The position numbers and the translations under genes were made by a program. Below, piece by piece: positions 1 to 11,115 of a stretch of 64,000 bases of DNA. Source of the stretch: Acanthopleura granulata (Eukaryota > Mollusca > Polyplacophora > Chitonida > Chitonidae); assembly GCA_016165875.1 (NCBI GenBank), contig JABBOT010000004.1, forward strand, positions 18,105,672 to 18,169,671, written 5' to 3'. Position 1 is the stretch's first letter, and each line of letters opens with the position of its first letter. The notes below the pieces were generated by a model. The model saw only the letters and a program-made list of their open reading frames with translations. It did not search any database and had not been told where the DNA came from.

Positions 1-208
1 CACATCTACACTGCCACTGCCACACACATCTACAATGCCACACACATCTACACTGCCACTGCCACACACATCTACAATGCCACACACATCTACATTGCCG
101 CACACATCTACACTACCACACACATCTACACTACCACACACATCTACACTACCACACACATCTACAATGCCACACACATCTACAATGCCACACACATCTA
201 CACTGCCA
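1..208. repeat. 18-bp minisatellite at left edge
   Basis: About ten tandem copies of an 18-bp unit of the form CCACACACATCTACAMTG, several carrying a 6-bp ACTGCC insertion that makes a 24-bp variant. Because 18 and 24 are multiples of three, the frame stays open and would read Pro-His-Thr-Ser-Thr-Met/Leu repeats. I see no splice context or conserved flank, so I treat it as a minisatellite and not an exon. It is cut by the window edge, so its full length is unknown. Confidence 0.85.
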
Positions 209-1784
209 AATATGATTTTAAACTTTACTATGATCCATGAAAGCGTTAACTGGTGTTTTATCTTTACTTTTCTGGGCGTAACCTGCTAACCTGAGAGTGT
301 ACTTGTAAACTCCTCTAGCAACGTGGGGTGATGAAGTAAAGATGCACAGTATGTAGCCTGAGGCAAAACACTTTTACCAGGTTTTATGTCTATTTACAGC
401 AGCTCGCCCTCATTTACGATTCGAATTTGGTTTTCATCTTTATGGAAGAGGATAGGAATGTGACATAAAAATAAAACAATGACCAAATTTTCTCCCTGAG
501 GAATTGTAGTATTCTTAAAGGGCTAACGGTGCTTAGTGTGTTAGAAATGCTAATATAAAAGTGTGGTATACAGGGACGGTCCGAATGGTGATGAAAAGTG
601 GAATTGAAAGGCCAAACATCGAACAGCTAACAATATCACGTAAATTTCACAGCCTCCATGTACATCATCTTTCTGAGTGCATTGTGAACCACCCTTTAAG
701 TACGATTAGTTAGGGCAAAGGGGTTTCGTTCAGTTAGTGGATAAATATCCGTAATAGTGGTGGCAGTGATCTCTACGTATTAATTTTTTTTTATAAATAT
801 GTAAACTCTTTCGTTAAAGAAGTTCCCCGGTCTTTGCTACGGTCGATTTAAAAACGTATTAAAAATAGGTTAAAGTATTTCGTCGGTGAGGTGTAGTTAG
901 TTTTATCCATTGAAAGGATCCCTGGCAACCAGAAGGGAAATCGTCTCCCGGCAAGAGTGAACCATGTATTTTTTTCGATCAGGAAAAGAGAGAATTTCCC
1001 GTGGAGCTGACGTACTCTTACTATGCCACTATGTTATATCAGAAGGGAAAAGTGAGGTCAAAAGTAGATTTCGCTATTTTAGGGCGTTTTGAGAAGGGAA
1101 TTCCCATCATAATAAAGATATGATTACATGTACTCAAATCATTTGTGCGTAGTAGACGTTAAGCTGAAGAGTTCTAATCTATTGCGAAGTATCATAAGGG
1201 ATCACTCAATCATATTTTAGCAAATCGACCCCCCCCCCAAAAAAAAGGAAATATTTTCTTGGGCAGCTGGAACTGCATATTTGGTTCATGCCTGGCTGGT
1301 CATTGTTCCCCATAGTACAGCAGTAACTCGAGAGGCTTTCAATTCAGTTAGCAATGGAGTTCGTGAGTTCGAGCCCTGTCTGTGTACCGCATTCAGTGTC
1401 CTCATATCGGATAAATACATGTGGAGAATAGCAAATAAGTGTTTCTATCAGTTCACCTTAATACACACTTTAGACATTGTCGCTTCACTTATTAGTTTTG
1501 GTTTGTAACCATTAAAAACAGTACTTATGTTGGTACCTGGGTCGTAGTTAATGCAATCTGTGAACAAATATTTAGATATATCCAAAAAAAAATGCTTCAA
1601 ATCTTGTTTGAAACTTTATTAGGCGAACACACCTAATTAGATGAACATCATGCTCACGAATATTCTTTGTCGCTGCTTCCAGAACAGTCCCGATGTAAGT
1701 TTTAGACACAAGATTTCTCTACTGACAGCATGATGGCTCAACGTTTTTATGGCTGGAAATGAAACCATCTCTGTAGCAATCAAA
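209..1784. other. Non-coding stretch, no gene seen
   Basis: AT-rich sequence with stops in all frames. The only structured part is near 1270-1390, where a tRNA-promoter-like patch (GTGAGTTCGAGCCCTG, resembling a B box) suggests an old SINE head. A C8-10/A-rich junction lies near 1230. If the gene starting at 5382 on the minus strand continues leftwards, this is intron or beyond it. Confidence 0.4.
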
Positions 1785-2105
1785 TGACCGGAGTACAGCA
1801 ATGCGAGTCCATCTCACTCCCTGGTTTAATCGCCATGTTAGAAGCTTGTTCAGTGACAACGCAGCAGTTTGAGCTTTATACAGTACAGCCTGTATGACAC
1901 ACAGAGGCCGTCTCCACTTCCTCGAATATCTTACAACGCTGATCCAAGTCGGAAAGTAATAGGTTTTCAGCTATAGTACACCTACATAAATTCCTATAAA
2001 AGGAGATGCCTCTGGCTTAAACTGCTGCTTTCCTCTATAAGTTCATTCGTTTATTTAAAAAATACGTATACAAATTTTCAATGTTGTTTCCCAAATTTAT
2101 TTTCC
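1785..2105. repeat. Dispersed repeat, copy A
   Basis: A ~320-bp segment that aligns, with many substitutions and small gaps, to 3653-3966 in the same orientation. Shared blocks include AGTACAGCAA, TCCATCTCAC, GCTATAGTACA, TTCGTTTGTTTAAAAAA-like and ATGTTTCCAAAT-like words in the same order. There is no coding frame, so it is probably an old unclassified transposable element or a local duplication. Confidence 0.65.
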
Positions 2106-3652
2106 AGACTTAATCTTTTAAAATATTCCGAATATAAGTAAGAAATCTCCTTCTATAGTTAAACTAGAGTTATATGTTGGGTTTAAAAGCTTCAGTACAG
2201 AATACATCTATCCAGATGCTTTTCTCTAGACGATTATCCATCAATATTTTATCATAGCTTTTGTCAGATGGTTAATGGCTTCGGTGTTTTTAAAACATAA
2301 GCAGGGTATTTAGAATTAAAGGTGTGAATTCAAAGTAACTTTGTTTTACGTAGTTAACGTTTTCATAACTCCACATATAATTGATTTAAACAATTAACGC
2401 TGTTCTTAATTATTTAAAACCTGCTAGACTGTATCACAAAATTTGTTTTGCGTTCATCTTTCGTATAAAATTTTCTTTCTGCACAATGAAAACTTTTCAA
2501 CAGGCTATCTTGTATTAACGAATCTAAGCATTTGTTATGTACACATGCGTTAAATAACAGTATTTTCTTTATATGGACTAGGATGTGAGCCAGTATAGGT
2601 GACATGTGCCCTAAAGCCTAAGGTTATAAACTCAAGACTGTCTCTTACATTCAGGAGGTTGATTAATTAACTCTATAATTGATCTTAAAAAAAGATAAAC
2701 TCATTGGACAAAAGGTTATGGGCAACACTGTCTTCAGAATTACAAAAGGGGCATCGTGGAGAGAATAATGTCATAATGCTAAAGATATATTTTCTAAAAT
2801 GATATATATATTGTGTAAGATCTTAAATTCATTTGTTTAATTTATTCTCTGTAAGGAATTAAACATTAAACTCAGCTAGCTGCTGCTTTCACTGAACTCA
2901 GCGCTGTTACAGACGTTGTTTTGAAGCTGATTATAAATAAACTTTGACCTAACGGGAATGGTATCTAAAGTTATACTGGCTTATTTTTGCAGACAATCAT
3001 GTGTTTAGTTCAACATTTAGTATGCTCAGAAAACTGTCCAATAATCTGAACCTCAACCTAACAATGAGTATAAAAATATAGGTTTTGTTGTCGAAAATAA
3101 GACTAATTTTGTGTATACAGTTAGGCATGAATGAGGTCAGAAATAAACGGACAAAATAATCTGATATATTGTCAATATCATACATTCACTGAAAGATGCA
3201 TTTTTTCGTGTGTGAGCCAAATTCTTCTATTTTTTGTCACATTTAACATAGAATCAAATTAAAAACAAAAAAAAAAAAACAAAAAAAAAATAAAAAGTAA
3301 AAATAAAAAAAAATAATAAAAAAAAAAACAACCAGAAAGAAAAAGAGCACGCACATAAAACTTCGAGTTTCAACTTTACAGATCATAATAGGGGGACATT
3401 TCCCCACAATCCATAATGAACGAAATCCGAGCTTTTTGTCCAATTACTGGAGCAATTTGCCTTAAGAAAGCAGAAAAAACGAATGTTACCACCATACAAT
3501 GCTGTTTAAAACTTCTCTTCACAAGGTGATGAAATGAAGTCTACTCAAGATCGGTATTCTAGAAAGTTTCAGGGAATAGAAATCGACCCTTATGAAGGAA
3601 AGGACATCGGATTTTAATGGCAAACATCTGGAACACACATGGGTCTTCCCTA
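2106..3652. other. Non-coding stretch with A-rich tract
   Basis: AT-rich, no credible exon. A strongly purine-rich tract at about 3260-3352 is almost pure A on the plus strand with a few T, C and G. It could be the tail of an antisense or decayed retroposon, but no 5' part was recognised next to it. Confidence 0.4.
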
Positions 3653-3966
3653 ACAAGTGACCCAAGTACAGCAACGCGATTCCATCTCACTTCACAGTTA
3701 GTAGCCATGTCAGTGGTTTGTTCACAGTGACAAGCAGTTTAGACTGTTTGACAAGCTGGAACCTATTCCTGTTCCTTGAATATCTCAGAAAACTGACTCA
3801 GGAAGTAAAAGGTTGTCCGCTATAGTACAGCTATATGCCCTCCTACAACCTTAGATACCTCAATGCTCTATGTCTTATACTGCTACTACCCTCTAGAAAT
3901 TTGTTCGTTTGTTTAAAAAAGGACACGTACAAATATTTCTAATTATGTTTCCAAATATAATTAGGC
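3653..3966. repeat. Dispersed repeat, copy B
   Basis: Second copy of the repeat at 1785-2105, same strand, about 1.87 kb away. The match runs the whole length with point changes and short indels, which indicates an old duplication or two insertions of one element family. Confidence 0.65.
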
Positions 3967-4045
3967 AAAACACTTCAGTGATGTGTGTAATGAAAAGGCG
4001 CGTGTACCCTTTAACGAAACTGGCACTATAATACGATGACGGTCA

Positions 4046-4169
4046 GTTAGTTACTTATTTCCTTCGTGTTTCATCCGTTAGTTACTTATTTCCTTCGTGG
4101 TTCATCCGTTAGTTACTTATTTCATTCGTATTTCATCAGTTAATTATTTATTTCATTCGTGTTTCATCC
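4046..4169. repeat. 31-bp tandem array, four units
   Basis: Four head-to-tail 31-bp units beginning GTTAGTTACTTATTTCCTTC, at 4046, 4077, 4108 and 4139, with divergence rising towards the right. The right-most unit runs straight into a minus-strand SINE 3' end (to about 4215). The unit contains that SINE's terminal words (TTATTTCATTCGTGTTTCATC against the usual TTATTTGATTGGTGTTTTACG), so the array seems to have grown from the SINE tail. Confidence 0.8.
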
Positions 4170-4215
4170 CGTGCCCAAGAATATTTCACTTTTACGACGC
4201 TGGCCATTGCTATGT
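4170..4215 (-). mobile_element. SINE 3' fragment
   Basis: Minus-strand fragment matching the 3' end of the SINE family seen elsewhere here: the words GCCCAAGAATATTTCACTT and ACGACGCTGGCCATTG correspond to GTACTCAAGAATATTTCACTT and ACGACGGCCAGCATTG in fuller copies. The head and body are missing. Confidence 0.6.
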
Positions 4216-4569
4216 CATTCATTCAACCTGTCACTTTATTGATCAGGAATCAAATTTATAAAAGCATAGGATAAAAGTAATTCTTGACTGAATGCAATTA
4301 TTGGACATCTCAAAACCTGCTTCATGATGAGGACAGTAGTGTGAAAATTACACATCATATCTGGAAAGCTTGTCTTATATATTGCATGTGTGTTGTACAG
4401 TAAACATAGAGTCACTACAATGTAGTGCCTTAATTATGGGTTTTGCCGTGATTTATGCCAGGTCTGATATCAATGTGTGGATGCATGTGCACATTTATAT
4501 ATACACACATATGCCTGTACATGAAGGTAGATTTATTCCTGTATGTAAATGTTTCGCCAACACACTTAC

Positions 4570-5382
4570 CATTGGCATAACGATGATCTGGCAGCAAAAT
4601 CCGACCAGTAGAGAGACAGGGAATTTCAATTGGTGCTTGACCAAATCAACTTTCGTAGCACACCCTATTCCAAAGCTTATTATAATTGCTATGGCTGCAG
4701 CTGCACTATTGAACACAAAATCTGCCATCCGTTGTTTTCTGTACACTGTCACTGGGTAATCAAGATTGTTGTCAGACACTGGCTGCAACGATCCGACGAC
4801 ATGCGAGGCGGAAGACGCGTCCATGCCTTTGACGTCGTCGGCATGGTGAAACATGACCTCCATGGAGACTCGGCCAGCTTGAAGGGCTTGGATGGTGAAA
4901 TTGCCTTCCATGTTTAGCCGGATCCGAATGAAGACAGCAGCCTGTGGAGATTGAATAGACATATCTGCAGTCTCATTCTCCCCATCCCCTGTACGCGGCA
5001 CTGTGACCACTGGACATGCAACCCAAAGCTCGTCTGACACAACCCCGACCAGAAATGTGGCATTCTTGCCCTGCCTGCCACCCTTCACATTGCACTGTGT
5101 ACAGTTAAAATAGACAGTTTGCATCAAATCAAGCTCTAGCTTATTGATTGAGGGCGGGTAGAAGGAAATGAGGGCAGGCCCATTGTTGGTGACGGGGGAG
5201 AATGGTGGAACCCCCGAGAGGCCAGGGTCCATTCTTCTGTCCAGATCAGCCTCTATAACCCTCATCACTAACACCATTACAACAATATTGATCTGACAAG
5301 CACAGCTAGGTACATGGCTGTGACGCATGGCACTGATACCTCTACAGACACTTTCAAAGAGAAAAGCCATTTTTGTGATCAA
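4570..5382 (-). CDS. SLC10A3/SLC10A5-like transporter, first coding exon
   Basis: A single open exon of 271 codons from ATG 5382 (revcomp) to a consensus donor, GTAAGT, just after 4570. The first ~46 residues hold a hydrophobic run at about 31-45 that would serve as a signal peptide. A long extracellular-type region follows with sequons (NAT, NET, NFT) and Cys pairs. From about residue 219 two membrane segments appear, separated by the motif KVDLVKHQLKFPVSLLVGFC and ending CCQIIVMPM. That motif matches the start of the SLC10 bile-acid/sodium symporter fold, where family members read ..LVxxxLxxPxGxxxGFxxQFxxMP. A long N-terminal ectodomain before the fold is typical of the orphan SLC10A3 (P3) and SLC10A5 branch, not of SLC10A1/A2. 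The substrate is unknown in that branch. Downstream exons with the PGG/SN sodium-site region were not found between 1 and 4569, so the gene continues off the left edge. ATG 5370 (residue 5) or residue 19 are alternative starts. Confidence 0.8.
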
Positions 5383-5817
5383 TTTATGAGCAGTGTCAAA
5401 GCAGTGTCATGTATTAGTTATGCCCCTCTTTTTGCAGGGCTGTTTGGGTCAGGCCTTGATTTATTTTTCATAATTAAACACTTTCCATAAGAAACGTGTC
5501 AACATGTCTTTAATTCCCGTATCCAAGACAGTTGACTCAAAACCAGGTTATCTTGTTCTTCACCAATGCTGAATTACCCTTCGCATGGTCTTTGACCTTG
5601 GTGACAATCTGGCCAAACTAGACAAAGAAAGTGTATGGAATACTAGCTATAGTGTAGTCCTATAGATTGTTACAGGAGTATATTTCTTTTCAGTTAGATA
5701 GGTTTGTAGTCTATATTAAAAGCTTCTTTTGCATTAATATTTCTGAACCATGTGACCAAGTTGTGATTTAGAGATTCTGAAATCTTCACCAATCTCATAC
5801 CACCTGTATATATATCT

Positions 5818-6087
5818 GTGTGTGTATGTGTGCTAAGAGATGAATGGAGCACTGGAAAAGCTCACTTCAAAATCCAGAAATCTCATTGGATGGCTGTCTA
5901 TGTATCTGGGGAGATTATTGTGGACTCCAGAATAGGCCAACCACCGACAGAAATGGTACTCTCCTTTGAGGACCGTCGTTACTTGGACACACTCATGTTT
6001 AGCCGGGCAAAACAGCTGGCCATGACAAACCAACAGGTGCCCTATCCTGCCCCAAGGTCTCTGAAAATGTCATTGGCAAACTACTAG
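5818..6087 (+). CDS. Unrecognised 89-codon open frame, possible exon
   Basis: Open frame ending in TAG at 6085-6087. The protein-like composition is unusual for this AT-rich DNA: a stretch DEWSTGKAHFKIQKSHWMA, then VSGEIIVDSRIGQPPTEMV and PYPAPRSLK, with Trp, Pro and charged residues spread as in a folded domain. A pyrimidine/TG tract ending CTAAG just before the DEW could be a weak acceptor at about 5837, in which case this is a terminal exon and not a small single-exon gene. It lies 436 bp upstream of the divergent SLC10-like start. I do not recognise the family and it may be a chance frame. Confidence 0.3.
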   Translation: MCVCVLRDEWSTGKAHFKIQKSHWMAVYVSGEIIVDSRIGQPPTEMVLSFEDRRYLDTLMFSRAKQLAMTNQQVPYPAPRSLKMSLANY

Positions 6088-7544
6088 TATATAAATGTAC
6101 TTTCCAAAGTTCTGTTGGTAAAATTCTGCTTGTAATGTGAAACATGGCCACAATTTGGTTCACATATGTACATGTGATAACTTCACGTGTCCTATTACTG
6201 TTGATAACTGTTGACATTTTTGTATGAATTCTGCCAGATTTCCATCTTAGGAAAAACATAGGCTAAAGTAAGGAGATGCGTGATTATGGATAGGATCGTG
6301 TTCATGGTACTAATGCGGTAATTCTGTTCGCAAACCAAAATATTTGTGTTTGTGTGTATTATTACATGCGTAAGAGACGATTTTCATGTGCTAGCTAGTG
6401 GTTTCAAGCCCTTGTACTTGCCTCCAATATTCAGTTTTGAATTACTTATTTATAATTTGTATGCTGTATTTTTATTATTAATTCTGCATAGGAGACTGAG
6501 TGCAGGTCGAACATGTGCACCATGGCCAATAAACTGACATTTTTCTTATGAATTGATCGTTGCTTTTGTGGCACGTACATGTAGTTGTATTGATTATTCC
6601 TCTGAGTGTGTGCATTGACCGAGAACGTGGCTGCTCTCTATTAAAGTCATGCGTGCGCGGGGAATTTATTGGTGCTGTTATCCGTGTCGCAGTCAATTTA
6701 CCAGTCACTCATGCACTGGCACCTTGCTGTAATACTTCTGACTGTTCAAGTAGCCTATTGCAAGCATGCATAAGAGTATATGTATATACTTTGCATGCCT
6801 CATGTTCGAAGCCTGGTTGCTTCTTGCATTTTAGGGTTGAAATATCTTCATCCTCTACTTCTGTCTCCTTGTATCAAGTCAGTCTTGACTGTATGTGTGC
6901 ATTTGTGTTTCTTTAGCCCAAGGGCCTATTGAATCGTTGGAGTGGCCAAAATGAACTAGCAGTTGCTATGACGATTTGGTCAGGGGAAAACATTTGCAGG
7001 AATCTGGTGAAGTGGTGGATATTCTGAACATGTTAGAGCAGTGACCCGATTATTGCGAAACTGACCAGCTCGTTGCTATATCAGTTAACCAGTGGTCATC
7101 TTGACTCAGCTGATCAAGTGACTGAAAAATGTGCAGATTAAAAATGTGGAAATATGTAACAATTTCTTGATCATGTTTGCCTCTTGACCAAGCAAGGGTG
7201 AATTCATTTAGACCTGCAATTACCAAATTCACCAGTGTCATCTCGCCAGGGCTTCATTGTAAATGATATTAAAAGCATCAAGAAGATACATGTTCTTCTG
7301 TAAGTCAAAAGTTTTTTGGTCCTGAAGACAGTCATAGATATGGTTGTCCAGAAACATTTTGGCACATAATAATTGCAACTGTCATGGTTGTTAAGTGTAA
7401 TATAGTTAAAATCTTGGTTGATAATCCATCCACAAGAAAGAACATAATGTGAAGCTTCTCAGTTTATCAAGAATATATGCACTAACTTCTAGGTTAGAAG
7501 GCAAAGTTCCACTAACAAAGTAATTGCTTTATTGAGGGTATTAT
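6088..7544. other. Non-coding, between divergent genes
   Basis: Upstream of the SLC10-like gene and either intergenic or the first intron of TRAPPC13. Frames here are short and low in complexity. No exon with the expected short TRAPPC13 N-terminus was found. Confidence 0.4.
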
Positions 7545-7800
7545 ATTTATTTATTTATTTGATTGGTGTTTTATGCTGTACTTAAGAATATTTCACTTAT
7601 ACGATGGCAACCAGCATTGTGATGGGAGGAAACCAGGCAGAGCACGATGGGAACCCGCAACCATCCGTAGGTTACTGGCATACCTTCCCACATATGGCTG
7701 GAGAGGAAGCCAGCATGAGCTGGACTTGAACTCACAGTGACCGCTTTGTTGGGAAACTTCTGGGTAATTGTGCGCCAACTGACTTAGCCACGGAGGACCT
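7545..7800 (-). mobile_element. tRNA-derived SINE, full length
   Basis: Minus-strand copy. Read on that strand it starts AGGTCCTCCGTGGCTAAGTC (A-box-like tRNA head), passes GTGAGTTCAAGTCCAGCTCA (B-box-like), then the body words CTCTCCAGCCATATGTGGGA and GGTTTCCTCCCATCACAATG, and ends TAAGTGAAATATTCTTAAGT..AACACCAATCAAATAAATAA. This is the same layout as the copies at 26.8, 46.9 and 50.2 kb. Confidence 0.85.
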
Positions 7801-10800
7801 GAGCATATTGTAAAGTAGTGAGAGACAGGTTGGATTTTGATTACTGTGTATAAGTGAAATTTGTGTTTTTAAATTTATGGCTTTAGCAGCAGTATTTATG
7901 TTTAATACTGTTTTATTGTCAATTAAAAGAAAAACAAATTTGCCATATTACTTAATATACTGCTAAGTATAAAGAAATAGCTATGAATATACCTGTAGAG
8001 AGATGTATCATTGGTAATGTTTGTTAGAGCTATGGTTATTGGGTATATACATGTACATCTGTTTGGAATTAGATTATATTGTGTGGCTGATTGCTTAGGA
8101 CTAATTGGAGCAGGTGGTGTTAATATTGAGGGGAAAGAGCCATAGGGGGCAGCACCTTACTAATGAGGTCATTGGTCACACTGATGACTTGTCTGTTGCC
8201 CATGTAAAATTAGGGGATAATGAAGAGGCAGCTAGTGCACATGTAGGCCAAGTCCTTGATCAGATTGATCGTTTGTGTTAAAACAGAGGTGGTCCTCTGA
8301 GCATTCTCCCTGTGATTCTGTTAAGGGCACTGCACTAAATCAATCTAAAACCACTGCATCAATTAGTGGACTTGCGTGTTCAAACAGAACATAGAACATG
8401 TACATACATAGCAAGATTTGACCCCTATTCCCAAGACAATGAAGCAGTTCCCACATTTAGTCTGTAATCATCCATCAAACGACTGTATGTTATTAAATTA
8501 CTGTACATATGAAATAAGGTGGCTCTTGCATCTAATACTTATCTTTGTATGCATTTTTGGTATTCATAAGAAAACAAAACGTGTTAGAAGCTGCGGTCTG
8601 TCGTTCTGTCTATCAGTGTGTTAGTCAAATTTTTCATGTCATAGCTATCATTAAAATATGATCTTAGAGAGCCAGTCAACATTGACTTTTGCCATATGCC
8701 ACAGTATATATATGCAAAGTATTTTTATGTGAAAGTACAACATTGTTTTGAATGGTGATGTAAGTACATGTACATGTGAAGTCTCTGGATTGTATTTTGT
8801 GTGTGTTTCATGTGCTTGGATGCTTACAAGATTTTCACATCAGCAGTGGTTTTTGTTAAAACTAAGTCTCATTCTAGACTTTTTCAGATATTCTAAGAAA
8901 TGTACTGTCCACATATAACACTTTTGATTTTACTGTAACTCTGTAAATGTGGGAAACCTAGAAGGTTATAGAAACCTGAAAGAAGTTCATCTTTTATACT
9001 ATTCAGTTTACCTTTTCAGCTTTTGCCGTAATTTTTATAATTATGTCTCCAATATGTTGAACAAATTGACCAAATTATTTTCTTTGAAGGAATCTATTTT
9101 ATATTTACTTTATATTACCATTCTATTTGAGGTTGACTGGAGGAGTGTCTGAGTGTGTCTGAGAGACTCTATCATGATAAACATTTTTCAGATGAATGTA
9201 ATATTAAGAAATATAGAAAAGTAGGGAAAATGTACAATAAGACACCCTGATTCCAAAGTGTGGCTAAATTTGCTATGGCTGTTGTCTTTGGTGTCATCAA
9301 ATTGATAAGAAATATGTCATTACCCTAATCTTCTAGATTATATATTAAATTTTCTTGTGATATTTGTAAAGACTTCGAGGATTATTTATTCATTAAAAAG
9401 GGTTAATTGGTTTTGTACAAAGTTAGATTAGAGTGCAGATGTGGTATGTATTGATACATATTAACATAAACTCTATGTATGTATGTATGTATTTAGTCTT
9501 GCAAAGAAACGCTTGGAGGATAATTATTTAACAAGGCAAATATTTAACTGTAAATAACCAAAGTAAACTGCCATGTGTGGTGAACCACATGTTTTGACAT
9601 AACAGAATGGGTGCTTCCATTTTTCTAAAGAGAGGGGTGCCAGTGCTATTGACCAATTGTACATATGAACATGCTTTTTTTCTGTCCAACAGCATGTACA
9701 AAAATGCATTTAGAATACATGTATGCACTACTATTAGCTTGTCATGAGTAGAGGGGTAATAGTATAGAAGACGAATTCTTTTAAAATTTTATCTGTATTG
9801 GTGTAGTGAATGCTATTGCTTTTAAGTGTCTTCGCATTTTAATTGGTTTGTAATAGGGTATTGTGTGGTTTGAGGGAACGATTAGGAACAATTTTACCAC
9901 AATACCTTTGAACTCTTTTTGATGTCTAGAATCTGAAACTTTTGAGACAAATATTTCCACTTTACTTTCCTGTGTCCAACCACTGTTAAGTGAAATGTGG
10001 TATATTTTCTATTGAAATTCAGTCTCACTCTAAGATTCTATTGCTGTCAAATTAACTGGCTGACGGGTTATTGCTGGCATTTAAATTGAGCCATCAAAGG
10101 CATGCAGATATAATGGTCATTTAATCCCTGCTCAGTACTGCCTTCACATTTTCAGCCTGTGTGCCACTCCAGCTGTTTCAGGTCGGTTAAATATAAGTAA
10201 AACTTCCATACAGTCATGTATACCAAACAGGTATACATGTATAAATAGTTAAAAATACATTCATCAGATTTGCTTGGGCAGTGGAGGCCCAAGTCGACGT
10301 CAGTGATGAATATATGATGGGCACAGTTCAGATGTTCTCTGGGAGGTGAAGCTAGACCAGTTCATTGGTTTATTTGTAAAAGTTGGATTGTAAAGGACTT
10401 CTAAGTGATTCATTTTATATTATATATATGGTATCAGTCATGTGTAACATACTAGTGCTTGGATAACCACTTTATACTGTGCCCATGTACATGCATAGGT
10501 ACAGGCACAGAAACATGTAGATATGTGTACAAGTCAGCGGTTACAAACCAGGCATGTATGGACACGTATGCCATCCAGTGCATCTCAGAAATGTAATGAA
10601 ACATATTAATAATTGAGGTAATAATTCAGATTTGCTATATTTGCCCCCAAAAGTGTAGGTCATATGGTACATGTACTGCATTCCACCCTTAGTTTCACAG
10701 GTAAAAATGCACTTTCAGAAGCACATGGAAGTCTTAAAATCAGTTGTTCTGATAAGAAGTTAATGACAGTTGACAAAGACTCTTAAGTGACCATATACGT

Positions 10801-10929
10801 TGGATGAAGTAATTAATGAGAATTAAGCAGAATGTATCATTTTGAAAAAGCTAAAATTCGACATTAAACACAGTATCACAATTAGTGGTGAAAGTTAAAT
10901 CTTTCCAGTTGGAAATATTATCCTCCTTC
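7801..10929. other. Non-coding, no gene seen
   Basis: AT-rich sequence with only short frames. It contains a GTAT-type simple repeat near 9470-9495 and frequent ACATGTAC words. Probably the first intron of TRAPPC13 or its upstream region. Confidence 0.4.
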
Positions 10930-11115
10930 CCTTTGGAGTAGCCCCAAGTGTCTTACGAGTAGCCCCAAAGTGTCTTTTTGAGTTGCCTCAAAGTGTCTTT
11001 TGGAGTAGCCACAAACTGTCTTTTGGAGTAGCCCCAAAGTGTCTTTTTGAAGTTGCCACAAAGTGTCTTTTGGAGTAGCCACAAACTGTCTTTTGGAGAG
11101 GACCCAAGGTGTCTT
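10930..11115. repeat. 23-bp minisatellite
   Basis: About eight units of 23 bp built on GAGTAGCCMCAAAGTGTCTT plus TTG, alternating between GAGTAGCCCC, GAGTTGCCTC and GAGTAGCCAC variants with a few 1-bp length changes. The minus strand happens to be open through the array (repeats of LWGYSK/LRQLKK type). That frame is a consequence of the repeat and has no support as a gene. Confidence 0.8.
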
